NCBI GenBank assembly: GCA_003615045.1
Contig: ML014150.1
Span: 62,001 to 126,000, forward strand
Direction: 5' to 3'
Length of the DNA: 64,000 bases
Source of the DNA: Caulochytrium protostelioides
Lineage: Eukaryota > Chytridiomycota > Caulochytriomycetes > Caulochytriales > Caulochytriaceae
The notes below the pieces were generated by a model. It had not been told where the DNA came from. It ran no database searches and saw only the letters and a list, made by a program, of their open reading frames with translations. Positions 29,315 through 41,027 of the stretch are shown here, piece by piece. A program made the position numbers and the translations under genes. Numbering within the stretch: position 1 is the first letter of the stretch; every line of letters starts with the position of its first letter.

Positions 29315-31960
29315 TCAGACTGGAAGACCGATCGGACTGCGGACGATCGAGATCTTGCGGCGCTTGCTGCGCCGAACACTATCATCCTCTGGCTCAGCGC
29401 CGTCTAGCTGCGCCACAGGATCGGCGTTTGGACGCTGCCCCCGCCGCTGGCGCTGGTGCCATGCGACTCGTGCCGCGAGCCCCATCTGCTTCACATCTGC
29501 TGCAGCCGGCACAGACACAGACGTTGCAGCCGGCGATAACGTGGCCATCGAGCGGATCCGCTGGCTGCGGGCCGTCAGTGGCGTCATCTGCGTATCAGAA
29601 TCCGTCTCACCGTCCGCATCCATGTCCGAGAGCGCTTCACTTTCTGGCTGAGAGGCATCGGCACCGCTAAGTGTCAGACGGCCCGCATGCGCGGCGAGAC
29701 TCTCGACACCGGGCCCCGCTGGCCTATGCGTGGACGCGTCACCCAGCACTTGGGCACCGGGCCCCATCAGGGCGTCGCGCATGCCACGGTTCACCATACT
29801 CTTGATCACAAAGACATGCTCCGGTAGATCACCAAACCCAGACACTGCGTGACTGGCGGAGCCCTCCGCTGACCGCTTGTTGGGATGAGCGGCACGGAGC
29901 AGACCACATGTCATGAAGGGTCGGATTACACAGCTAACTACTTCTTCGGCCGAACGATCGGCCAGTTGAGAAAGCAGCCAGGCTGTTTTCAGCATCGGGC
30001 GGGCTCGCACATCCTTCTGGCGCGGCTCAGACGTAACTTCCCACAACAAGGTCAGTGACAACCGCTGTAATGCGAGCATATCAACGCGGGTAAACTCGGT
30101 AAGCATAGCGGCTGAAGAAGCACGGCATCGCAGACACCAACAAGCAACTTCGCCTTCCATCTCGGATTTGATCTGAGCATCGGACTCAACCGGAACACAA
30201 CAGGCGTGACGCGGTGTTTGGCAAGCCAAGCAGGCCAAGGTGGGAATCTCGACATCTTGGATGCGCGTGCCATCACCCTCAGGTGCCGAAAAGTGCGTCT
30301 AAAACAAAGACAAGCAGTGTAGAGTTAAATCACAGATCCCAGAGAAGGCCACAGAGAGTAAGAGATAACAAGGTGAATTTGCTACTTCAAAAGATATGAA
30401 CAGATTGTCCGTCATGGCAAGCGGAGGTAACAACAGGATAGAAAATATCATACATACCTTTTGCACACCACATGGACACGTAAGTGAGTCGATTTTCGAA
30501 GGGAGGGCGTATTCATCGCCCCCAGTACCTAAAGCGGACGGAGCCGCAGCCATCATTTCGCGCATGTCCAGCGACTGCTCAGATTCCAGCGGGGGCAAGT
30601 GCGAGTATGTCGTCGCGTGACGAGATCGCTGCGATGCCCGGGAACCTGATTGAAGTTGAGCAATCAAGTCCTGCGTGTTTTCAATCTGGGGAGACGCTCT
30701 CGGGTCGTTGCGTTCTTCTTCTTTTATTGGCCGGGAAGGTGCACCTGGAGAGTGCAGCGGTGGAACGTCGCCACTTTCTTGCTGTTCAACGTTCGGCATC
30801 GACTCACTCTCTTCTGCCGCTGCAGCTGCAATATCGGGAGGAGACTGGCCGGCCTTACGACCAGCCGCTGAGTGAACCACGAGACCCAAAACGTGGTGCG
30901 GCGTGGTGACCGTGCCCATTCCCACCTTATCCGGACGGTGGGCAAAGTAATACTGTCCATCTTGGGAGAGGTCGCAGTCGTCGCTATCCGAGCCATCAGC
31001 ATTCGAGTACGAGTGAACGGGCTCTGTACGGGGCTTGGGTGTCCGGGCAGCAAATAGAGGCGGCTCGTAGTCGCGAGGCGTCCGGTCTTCGTCATAGAAC
31101 AGCTTCATGGCGAGATGGACCCGCTCCGGCAGCGGAGGCAATGTTTGCGTCAGAACGAGAAGCCGGCGCAGCATTTCTGTCGTTGACCTCAAAATGGCAT
31201 GCTTGGTAGGTAAAGCGGCGTGACCGCGCTGGCCCACGACCGCGGACGTCGTAGTAAGATGAATGGCACACTCGCCTTCTGACGGGTAGCTGAACTTGAA
31301 CGTGTAACACTCGATGGCTTCATCTGGTTTCGAAGGGTCTTCGTAAATGGCAAACACCATACGCCGCAAGTAGCCCTTCTGCAAGGCGTCATGGCAGCCA
31401 AGTTCGATCCAGTCGAGCAGACGATCGGTCGCTGGGTGTGCGGCACGCTTCAGACGTTTCGTCGTAAGGGCGCCGCCACTACCAGATGCGCGGGGAACGG
31501 TGCCATCACTCTCCGTGTCGCCTGATGAAACGGTTACATCAACGAAGCTGGCGTCGTCAAAGAGCATGCGTAGGTAAGCAATGGCGCCGACAGTCGATTC
31601 CATCAAATGCAATACCAGATTGAGACTTTGCTGCTGTGTCGGGAGCTCTTGGAGCGAATTGGTTGCGGTATGTGCTTGTTTCTGCTTGTGCTTTAAACTA
31701 CCGGTGGCCACCGCATTTCGCTGGAGTTTGTTGGATACATCAAGAAACAACAACCAGGTGAGTCGTGTCATCCAAGACAATTCAACAGCTCTTTGCCATA
31801 GCACCATTCTGCTCCAGATCGCCGGCTATCCAGCATCAGGGGAGATAAAAATGATGTGCAATGACCATTGCATTGAATAGCAGCAGCGGAGCTCTCGCCC
31901 TAGTCGGTCAGGGGCGCCAGCCCTGAAGAACCAAATACGTACCTGGATCTGCAAAGACAT
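29315..31960 (-). CDS. Meiotic HORMA-domain protein Hop1 with PHD-type zinc finger (three exons)
   Basis: Exons 31943-31960 (18 nt, MSLQIQ, donor GTACGT), 30458-31720 and 29315-30298; introns of 222 and 159 bp, all phase 0; 754 residues. Exon 2 opens the HORMA domain (QQQSLNLVLHLMESTVGAIA, YLRMLF, RLLDWIELGCHDALQKGYLR, YTFKFSYPS), which binds closure motifs on meiotic chromosome axes. The second intron interrupts a PHD-like finger: CPCG at the end of exon 2, then CLAC, HACC and CWCLRC in exon 3, matching the central chromatin-binding region of Hop1. A winged-helix-like segment and a Lys/Arg-rich nuclear-signal end (SKRRKISIVR) follow. Hop1 controls double-strand-break formation, homolog bias and checkpoint signalling. 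Exon 1 is predicted from frame and donor only. Confidence 0.88.
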
Positions 31961-32978
31961 GATGCAAGGCAATCTCAAGTTTGACGAAAGTAGGACGTAT
32001 ATGTTCGTGTCAAGCACCGTTGTGTTTGAACAAATGAACAACGTGTTAACAGAAGCGCGGTGATATTCGAAGCTAGAAGCAAGAAGGGATACGATGACAG
32101 CGATGCACCAAAGCGAAGCCAATATAAAACAAATCAGTGTTGGCAACTAGGCTTTCTTTATTTTTCCTATCGATAGGCTGCTGTTGATGCGCTAAGGGAC
32201 AAGCGAACGAACCAGGGCAGGGTTTGTTACTGTCTTGCTCAGCGGAAATCGATCAGAGCTGGGCTAGAAAAGGGTGAAGAAAGGGATAACGTTTTGTTGC
32301 TGCTTGTGGCGTCGGAGGATGAAGTACCCGACCTTTTTCGCATTCGACCTGGTAGCCCTGCGATGATCTGCCCCAGTCATGCTGCGTGTGGATGGTTCGA
32401 CCCAATCCGATCCGGAGCGCGCGTCAGCGTGTTCCCAGCCGACAGACCACTCTGTCGTATTTATACCGATCCGCGACCTGTAAATAAGCTTTTTTTGTCC
32501 GTTGCCGCGAACACCCGGCCTGTCGTCTCACCCCACGTCCACAAGTCACCGCAGGACGATGGGCGGGTGTGACGTCGATCGCTCCCCCTCTGTGTCACAT
32601 GAGTGTTCCTCCTGGTCCAATTCCTTTTTCCGAGACACGCAGATCACGGCACGCACCCCTTCGGTATCCGTCGTGGCTGCGTCACACAAACAGAGAGAAA
32701 GTATGAAATCAAAAACGGACACAGCGCCATTTGCGCGATTGGCATTATATAGGGAAAGTATGACGGAGAGAGGGCTGGGCCCACCAGCCACGGCGGCACG
32801 TGGGACGGGGAGCACGACCGCACGTGGCCAGAAGCCATCTACACAACGGCCGCCCCGGAGGCCGCCCACGGCCCGCTCCCCCGCGCCATCCCGGGCCCGC
32901 CGAACAGGCCGAACGGCGACGGGGGGTCCACACGACACGCCACGAAAGCAACGACAGCGCCAGCAAGCAACGCGTAAT
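31961..32978. other. Intergenic between HOP1 and RPS5
   Basis: About 1 kb, relatively A/T-rich. It includes an A/T word (TATAAAAC on plus, near 32124) and a T-run at 32490. It should hold the HOP1 promoter and the S5 3' UTR. No gene is recognised. Confidence 0.4.
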
Positions 32979-33581
32979 TTAACGGTTACCCTTGGCGACA
33001 CGCTCGAGCTCGTCCTTCTTCTTGATGGCGAACGAGTTGGAGGAGCCCTTGCCGGCGTTAATGAGCTCGTCGGCGAGGCACTCGGAGATGGTCTTGACGT
33101 TGCGGAACGCGGCCTCACGGGCGCCGGTGGCGAGGAGCCAGATGGCCTGGTTCACGCGGCGGAGCGGGGAGACATCGACGGCCTGGCGACGGACGGTACC
33201 GGCCGAGCCGATGCGGGTGGAGTCTTCGCGGGGACCGGTGTTGATGATGGCATCGACGAGGACCTGGATGGGGTTCTGGTCGGTGAGGAGGTGGATGATC
33301 TCGAAGGCGTTCTGGAGGATGCGAGTGGCCATGACCTTCTTGCCGTTGTTGCGGCCGTGCATCATCAGCGAGTTGGCGAGACGCTCAACGATCGGGCACT
33401 GGGCCTTGCGGAAGCGCTTGATCTGGTAGCGGCCGGCGGTGTGGCACACGTACACGGGCTGGAGCTTCACCTGGAGGTAGTCCTGCAGGGCCATGTCGCG
33501 GATCTCGACATCGTCGTAGGTCCACTTCTGGAAAAGCTTGACCTGCTGGGGGCCAGCGGCGTTGGCAACTTCTTCAGCCAT
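32979..33581 (-). CDS. 40S ribosomal protein S5 (uS7)
   Basis: 200 residues, complete, ATG at 33581. Landmarks are [16 protein letters not shown], the [20 protein letters not shown] block, [56 protein letters not shown] and a basic end ([14 protein letters not shown]). It binds the 3' domain of 18S rRNA at the mRNA exit (E-site) side of the small subunit. Codon use is extreme (nearly all G/C-ending), as expected for a highly expressed gene. Any 5' UTR intron would lie upstream of 33581 and was not determined. Confidence 0.98.
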   Translation of the reverse strand: MAEEVANAAGPQQVKLFQKWTYDDVEIRDMALQDYLQVKLQPVYVCHTAGRYQIKRFRKAQCPIVERLANSLMMHGRNNGKKVMATRILQNAFEIIHLLTDQNPIQVLVDAIINTGPREDSTRIGSAGTVRRQAVDVSPLRRVNQAIWLLATGAREAAFRNVKTISECLADELINAGKGSSNSFAIKKKDELERVAKGNR

Positions 33582-34883
33582 GGTGCTTGAGTAAAGGTTG
33601 GGTCGGGAACGTTCTAGATGAAGCGATCAAAATGCAGACAAAAGAGACCAAGGAATCAAAATGCAGGCGGTGAGTATCAAGACGATGAGAAGTAACCAGC
33701 ACAGTGGTCAGTGCCGCAAAAGAGAACACGAGCCCAGGCAGCAGACAAACCGATCCGATGCAGCCAGCAACAGCAAGACAGAAATCTGTGAAACGACAAG
33801 ACAACCCGGGAAGGTGACAAACAGACAAAAAGATCGTTCACACCCACTACAGGCCGTGCTAGCGGAACGAAATGCAGATTTCGGCCGCAGCCGACGCGAG
33901 CAGTGACGAGCCGCAGCCGACGATCTCCGTGAAGGGCCCAAGTGCGCGGGGATCGACATGTCAGGGACGGGGGCATCGCCACGAGTGAAAGAGCCGAGGC
34001 AGAACAATCCCCCACGACGATCCTCGCTTCACCGCCGCAGGAATAACGCTCATAACGGAAGACCTATGTCGTCGGCTCTCTCGCCGTAGCAAGAAGGCAG
34101 GGCGTCGTGTGGGTGCGCGAGACGTGAAACGGCACAGCTCTCTGGGGACGATGGGCCGACCAGACAGATCGACGGAAACGAGATGCAAAACTGAGCAAGC
34201 TGGCGGCCGATGATCATACAACGGCAGCACGGGCGAACACGATCGCGCTGAGACGGCCGTCGACGTCGGGATGGCAAGTTTCCGCCTCCTCGTACAACCG
34301 ATCGTTCCGCAGCTTCGAAGCGTCCGGACCGTCATCCGAATGTCGTTGCTCCGACACGGGCGATGCTCGAGGGCAGACGCTGCTGATACCCAGCACACGA
34401 CGCATCAACCAACGGACAGCCTGACGTCTGGGGGTCCACCCAAGGGTTTCAGACGAGGTCCATTGTTTGACTCGCTCGACAGCTGGCCAGCGGTTTCATG
34501 AGGCAGGCTCGCGTTGAGATCGGAAATCGTCCTTGTCGTTAAATCCATCGGGCCACCAGATGGCGAGGTCCAGAATTCTGTCTTGCGGCTCGGCAGATGG
34601 GTTTCTATATTGTGACGGCGCTCGGTTCTTCTCGTCGTCATATGACGACAGACGCTGGAAACGAATAGAGAAAACGTACACTCGAGGGGGAGTAAGGTGG
34701 GGCGGCGGTGGGGCTTACGGGTTGACAGAGTCAGACGATGCCAAGGACAGCTGTCACATCCGCGGTTCGTATGGCGACGGGTTGTAGCTCGCTCTCAAAC
34801 TAAACCAGGCCCTGTGATTTTCATGAGTATACCTTTGACCTTCCTTCACGACTGGGTGCACGAGCCGGGATGGGCAGGAGTGG

Positions 34884-34917
34884 ATGGATGGCCCCGACGG
34901 ATGGATGGATGGATGGC
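34884..34917. repeat. GGAT tetranucleotide microsatellite
   Basis: Interrupted tandem GGAT/ATGG copies (GGATGGATGGATGG). Confidence 0.8.
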
Positions 34918-35458
34918 CTCCCGGGACCCCGGCCACCGGCCGGCCTGGGGGCGCAGTCTGTCCGTGCCCTGGCTCGAGCGTGGGGTTCGTGGCGCTGGTC
35001 GCGGCGATGGATGAGGCACCCGTCCATCCGTTTGCCGCCTTCCCTTCCAAGGTCGATGGGACCCCGCGGTCGCTCGCCGTTCCCCGGGGCCGTCGCGCCA
35101 CCAAGCCAAGCGGCACACGCCGGCCTACCGCGCAAAGCGGCTAAGCCGCAAAGCCCCTTTGCCGCACAATGAAGCGTTTCGATGATGGAGCTTTTGAGTC
35201 CTAAATTCGTCGGCTCCGCCACGGTCTCGACAGGAGCTGCAAATGAAGGATCTCTCTGGCCATGAAAAGCAGGGCCAAGACAAAAAGATAAGCCAGCAAT
35301 GATCCAAGATTCCATTGAGTATAAACGAACAGCTAAAGAACGTAGTGCAACAAGGCATTCAAACTACAACGGACCGCTTTCTTATCTTATCCAGTGCCGT
35401 AAACCTGGGACAACGGTCGCCTTGCGCGCCACTGACCGGTTTTCACGGCCACATTCGT

Positions 35459-36024
35459 TTAGGCATACAGCCGAGCCGGAGCCGGTTTTACTGCGCTCGG
35501 CGCGGTCCGGTGGGCGCTCCCTGGGATGCGCGAGACATCGGCACGGCCGTCGGGGGTCAGGGGTGGCACACTAGTCAGGATATCATTCGTCTCGGCATGC
35601 ACCCGGGTCATCCGGAACTCGTCGACCAGAACAGTGCAGAACCGTCGGGCGCACGCCCGGTACGCACGAGCCGTGGGAACGGCGATCTCGTCCTCGCCGC
35701 CGGAGGCAAACTTGGCCGCGCCGTAGGCGTCCACCACTTCCGCAACAGCGGGATTCATCTCCGTAACCCCCCTCGGCGACGCAATTCAAGAGCTGGGCCA
35801 ACACGCGCTGCGTACACATCACTAAGATCTTGTCCTGTGTACAAACACCTACCATCTTATATTGATGGCCGGCCGCTGACGAAATTCGTGTTGACAAAGA
35901 ACTTGTCAGTTCACCGACTCGCTCTGGCCTCGCGATGAGGTCGGTAACCCGAATTGTGATCGTCGCCATCTCTGTTGTCGAAGCAAGGGTGCTTGAGCAC
36001 GAATATCAAATTTCTTGGGGACGT
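35459..36024 (-). CDS. Possible small spliced gene of unknown function
   Basis: Three minus-strand pieces show splice-like ends: ATGCAG followed by GTACGT near 36020, a segment MATITIRVTDLIARPERVGE at 35969 ending in AAGATG|GTAGGT near 35854, and an open frame from ATG 35758 (MNPAVAEVVDAYG..., 99 residues to 35459). The last looks helical and has ARAYRACARRFCTVLVDEF. I could not join the pieces with confidence, and no family is recognised. It may be one short nuclear gene, two, or none. Confidence 0.25.
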
Positions 36025-36448
36025 ACCTGCATCGCAGGAGCCCTGAAGGCCAAATCCTTCTGAGAGGGAAGTCAGTTACAAGAACAAATCGCGCGAATCC
36101 CATCTCGGCTCCAGGTCTCAATGTCACATGCTGAACTACCGTACGCATAGCAGACCGGAGCAGCGGCGAGATCCTGACCAACGGAGACCTCGATTACCTA
36201 GGATTTCCGGCACCGTTGAACCCCCTTGCATACTCAGCGGCCCTCAATTACCCTTGCAGATCTGTTTTTAAAAATGTTTGTTGACGTATGGGGAGGTGAA
36301 GCATGGGAATGAGAAAGAGCACATGGTCCGATCCGCTGCGATCGTCGGTGACCTTCCATCAGAAGGCGCCTCACGTGGCAGCATCGGGCTCGGCATGCGT
36401 TTTATAGCAGGGAAGGGGAGATGATGGATGCAGGTCAGCAAAAGGCGC

Positions 36449-39400
36449 TTACAGCTCATCCTCAGAGTCCGAGGGGACGAGACCCGCCTTGATGGCGGCG
36501 GCCTTGCGCTTTTCCTTCGCCTTGATCTCCTTGCGGGTCAGCTTGCGCGTGGACTTGACCTTGGTCACGTTGCCGAGGGCGTCCTTGACCTCGGTCTGCT
36601 CCTTCTGCTCAAGCTTCTCGGCCGGGGCGTAGGTGGCGCCGGTGACATCGCAGACACCGTTGTTCACGGACCACTTCTCTGGGCAGATAGCGCCGGTGAA
36701 CTCGTGGTTGTGAGAGATGATGACAACACCACCGCCGTACTCCTTGATGGCCTCAGCCAGGGCACCGAGGGCGTCACGGTCCAGGTAGTTGGTCGGTTCG
36801 TCAAGGACGAGCATGTGGGGGTTCTGCCACATGGCGGCGCCAAGGACGACCTTGACCTTCTGACCACCGGACAGACCGCGGATGCGGTTGTGGGTGGAGA
36901 ACTCGGGGTCGAGACCAATGTCAGCCAGGTGCTGCTCGACGTTCTTGGAGGTCAGGGGACGAGTGTAGAGACCCGCCTTCTGGGCCTCCTTGTCGTCGAA
37001 GGCCTGCAGAATCTTCTGGAAGCCGAGCTCCTCAAGGTCGGCACGCGACATCCAGAGGTTCTCCTCGAAGGGCTTGCCGACGAGCTTCAGCTCGTACTCG
37101 AACGAGCGCTTGTCCTTGCGGCGGCCCTGGATCGACTCAATGCGAATCTTCTCCTGGGTCTCGGGGTGGAGGAAGGCCTTCTCCATCTGGGCCTTGTCCT
37201 CCTCGGACATCTGGCGCGAGGCCTTGGCGAGGAGCTCACGGTCCTCACCGTACTGGAAACGCCAGCGGATGTACTCGTTGGCGGTCTTGTCCAAGTGCTG
37301 CTCAACGTGGTGGAAAGCGTGCTGGGCAACGTAGGCGACACGCAGGTTAGGGTGCTTGTACACCTCACCGGAGTCGGGCTCGGTCTCACCCGTCAAGAGC
37401 TTGATGAGGGTGGACTTGCCGGCGCCGTTGGGGCCGACACAGGCCACACGCGAGTTGAGGGCGCAGTTGACCGAGACGTCCTTGAGAATCTGCTTGGTGG
37501 TACCCGGGTAGGTGTAGTCACAGTGCATCAGCTTGAGGATAGCCTTGTCCTTGGACTTGACACCGTCGAGGAAACCGGGCTCGGGGAACTTGAACTTGAG
37601 GTTCTCGTTGGTGAGCTCGTAGTAAGACTTGGCCTCCGGGACGAGGGTGACGAAGTGGGACATGTTGCCCTTGTAGGTCTTGAGCTTGCGCGACTCGTAG
37701 TGGACAATGTTGGTGCAGACGTTGTCAATGAAGCCCGAGTCGTGGGACACAATGATGGAGGTGACGTCCGAGAGCGAGGTCAGGTAGTTCTCGAGCCACT
37801 TGACGTTGGCAACATCCAAGTGGTTGGTCGGTTCGTCGAGGAGGAGAATGTCGGCGTGCATGAGCATAGCACGCGCCAGCTCGAGCTTCATCTTCCAACC
37901 ACCAGACAGGGAGCCGACGGGCTGCGCCTGCATGTCAGGGGTGAAACCGACCGAGGCGAGGGTCTCGGCGATCTCCTCGCGCTTGATGTTCTGCTTCTGG
38001 AGCTTCTCGTCGTTGGCGACAAAGTCAATGACGGGGAAGTCGGCGTCTTCAGCCTGGAGCGAGTGCTCGACAAAGACGGTGCGGAGCTCGTCGGGCGAGG
38101 GGAAACCCTCGAGCTTGTCCTCGGCAATAGCGCGCATCAGCGTCGTCTTTTGTGCAAGAAATCAAAAAAAAAGTTGGGAAAAAAGGTGAGTTGATATAGT
38201 TCTGGACCCATGAGTGCGCTCAGCGACGTGAGCGTGAGCTCAGCAGCATTCGGTACCATCGTTAGCAACTTACTTTGCCTGAGCCATTGGGCCCAAGGAG
38301 ACCGTAGCGCTGACCACGCTGGAGCTTCAGGTGGGCGTTGTTGAGCAGAATCATACCACCGTAAGCGAGGGAGAAGTCACAGTCGCAGAGGACCTCACCC
38401 TCCTCCTCGTCGACCTCCTTCTCGGCCTTGATGCGCTTGGCGTCCATCTCGACGTAGTGGAGACGGAGCTCCTCCACAAGCTTCTTGGCGTTGTCGAGCG
38501 ACATGGCCGAGGTGAGCTTGGGGGCGATCGGGGCCCAGTGGGCGGCCTCGAAATCGCGGAGGAGGTCCAGAGACTGCGAGAAGGTGGCGACGTAGTCGAC
38601 AACGGCGTCAGCGAGCTTCTCCACCTTGGCGATCTTCTTGGCGAGCTGGCCGATGGAGGTGCGGATCTCGTGGTGAAGCTCGCGCATCTTCTGGGCCTCG
38701 GCAACAAGAGCATCCTCCTGCTTGAGGTTACCACCACCCACGCGGACGAGGGTGGCGCGAGCGCGGTCGGCGACCTGGCGGAGCTCAGGGTCGGCGGCGA
38801 TCTCAATGATACGCTCGATGGCGGGCATGAGCGAGGGCAGGAACTGCTCGGCGTCCTGGGGGTTCTCGACGAGCTTGCACATGTTGTCGATAATCACACA
38901 GGTCTGGCGGAGGACGGCGGGCTTCTTCTCCGAGAGACCACGCTTCATCAGGGGGACCATGATGGCGAGGGTCGGGGCCTTGACCTCGGTGACGAAGGTG
39001 GTGGCCGCGAGCTTGTGGACGGTCTCGGGGACGTTCTCGGGGTGGGCAATGCAGAGGAGGAGGTGGTCAATGAAGGGGACAATGTCGGGGTTGCCGACGA
39101 CCTCACAAGCCTTGCGCATGCAGGTGGTGGCCGAGTCCACGACCTCCTTCTTGGTGGACCACATGGCGCCCGAGGCGACCGGGACGATGTCCGGAAGGTT
39201 GGCGGCGATGAGGGCTGGCCACTTGTTGGCCCAGGCAGAGATGTTGTCAAAGACAAACTGCTTCGTCTGCCACTTCTTCTCGTCGTCGACCGAGCGGAGG
39301 ACCTGGTTCAGGACCGACTTGAGCGAGTGCATCTCCATGGTGGTGAAGAGCTTGGTGAGCGTGGCGAGGGCCGAGTCACGGACGGTCGCAGCCTTGTCAC

Positions 39401-39803
39401 CGAGGGCGTTGAGGAGAGCCGGGAGGCTCTCAACCACGAAGGGCTCGGCGGCGGCGCCCTGGTCCTCAAGGAGGGCCTGGTAGAAGTAGACAGCACCCTC
39501 GCGGGCGTTCTGCTTCTTGTCCTCGAAGGCGGCCTGGAGGGTCTTGGCGATCTCCAGCACCTCGAAGGCGGTCTGCCAGCCACCCTCGACCACGTTCTTG
39601 ACGAGGGCGAGCGCGGCGGCGCGGCGGGCGTCGTAGGCGCCCTCGCCGAGGAAGAGCGGCTCGTAGACGGCCGGGAGGGCATCCTTCTGGGCCTGCTGCT
39701 GAGGAGTCAGGTTCAGGGAAGCGGAGGACGAGGCCGGGGACTCGTTGGCCGAGTTGGCCTTGCCCTTGCCGCCCTTGCGGGCCATGCGGGGAGAGGGAGC
39801 CAT
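36449..39803 (-). CDS. Translation elongation factor eEF3 (ABC-F ATPase)
   Basis: Exons 38274-39803 and 36449-38146; the intron is 127 bp with donor GTAAGT; 1,075 residues. The intron splits the first Walker A motif exactly after GPNGSGK, and exon 2 resumes with TTLMRAIAED. Order: N-terminal HEAT repeats (about 50-350), a four-helix bundle, and ABC1 with signature LSGGWKMKLELARAML and Walker B ILLLDEPTNHLD. ABC2 follows, with GPNGAGKSTLIKLLTG, the inserted chromodomain region (about 37320-36990) and LSGGQKVKVVLGAAMWQ / LVLDEPTNYLD. The C-terminus is a Lys-rich ribosome-binding end (TRKEIKAKEKRKAAAIKAG). eEF3 releases E-site tRNA during elongation and is largely restricted to fungi. The codon bias is extreme. 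The N-terminus is about 30 residues longer than the family. Confidence 0.98.
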
Positions 39804-40984
39804 ATCTAAATGATCGTGTTCATCAGACCAATCGTCAGTTGATGAAGAAACAGGTTAGTATCACGAAATGTCAAGAGTTGTCGATGGGTTCGTGCCGCAT
39901 GCGAAGCAAAAGACCATCACGAAGACGTATCGATGCCAACTATTCTCAAACTGTGCGGCTTAGTCGATTCCGGCATACGATATCGGGTTGTCCTCTCGGA
40001 GTCATCCGAAGCGATGGACGAGCAAGAAGCCATGCAGGCGCATCATGGTCCGCCTCCTATCGAAACGGCACGATTTTCCTCGATGGGTGAAGCAATACGC
40101 GCCGTGACGGGCACCACGGTCACTATCGGATTGATAAGACCGCCGGATCCCGCCAGCGAGAAGCCCGTGCCCGCCGGGTGGCCTGTCGGTCCACGGGTGG
40201 TATGGATACGACTTACCGAAGAATGGATGAGGGGGGATGGATGGGGGGATGGTGGATGGGGGGAATGCAGCGGGAGCCAATGCAGACTTGAGCGGAAACG
40301 GGGAGAACGAACCGTCTTCGCGGTCGGCGACGAACGACGAGAACAGGTCGATAGTTCGACGACGTCCCGTGACCGCTGCCCTGCTCTTCACCCCGCCGCC
40401 AACGAGCATGCACGGACCATGCGCGATGCGTGATGGTTGTTAAAGTGCCTGGTGGATCATACGTGGCCGCAGCAGGTTGTCTCGACGTGGCCCTCGGACG
40501 CCGGACCCGCTGCCTGATACCCTGCGGCTGGGGGCGATGCTCCCGCGCGGACCGACCACCCCCGACCCCGCGAACCCCCCCTCTCGCCATCCCCGCATCG
40601 GCCGTCCGTCTCGCTGCCATTCCGCACTCCGCTGCCTGGGGTGCCCAGGCCCGCGCGTGCCTGACCGGGTGTCGCCCTCGCCGCGACCTGCCGGAGGTCG
40701 CGGTCGTGAGACGGGGGCTGGCCTGCGCGAGCGAGACGGCCCGGGCGCCGTCGCGACGTCTCTGGGGTGCGGCGCGGTGCCGGGCTCGGTCTGCCGCCCG
40801 CGTGTTCGGCCGTCGTCCCAGCGGGTCGGCCCTGCCCAGGTCCCGGCCGGCCCGGCCGACCCGACCGCCGGCGGGTCCCGCGGCCGCGACGGGCGGGGCC
40901 GCGCTCCTGCGGATGCTGCGGCTTGCTGCGGAGACGCACGCTGCTGGCGCGGCCTGCGCCGCGGGTGTGCGGCGCGGACGCGGA

Positions 40985-41027
<43 letters not shown>

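Larger units (their letters stand above)
33582..36448. other. Long gene-poor spacer between RPS5 and eEF3
   Basis: About 2.9 kb, mostly without recognisable coding sequence. It contains a GGAT/ATGG tetranucleotide run at about 34884-34917 and a possible small spliced gene at 35459-36024 (listed separately). Promoters of RPS5 lie at the left end and the 3' UTR of eEF3 at the right end. Confidence 0.4.

Noticed and set aside
32340-32420. GGTTCGACCC, a tRNA B-box-like word
   Set aside because: No A box, acceptor stem or cloverleaf could be drawn around it.
34884-34917. GGAT tetranucleotide run considered as a telomere-like or regulatory repeat
   Set aside because: Too short and interrupted; an ordinary microsatellite.
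36428-39809. Long plus-strand reading frames opposite eEF3
   Set aside because: They are exact antisense shadows of the eEF3 exons, Leu/Val/Gly-rich from reverse-complemented biased codons, with no family motif.
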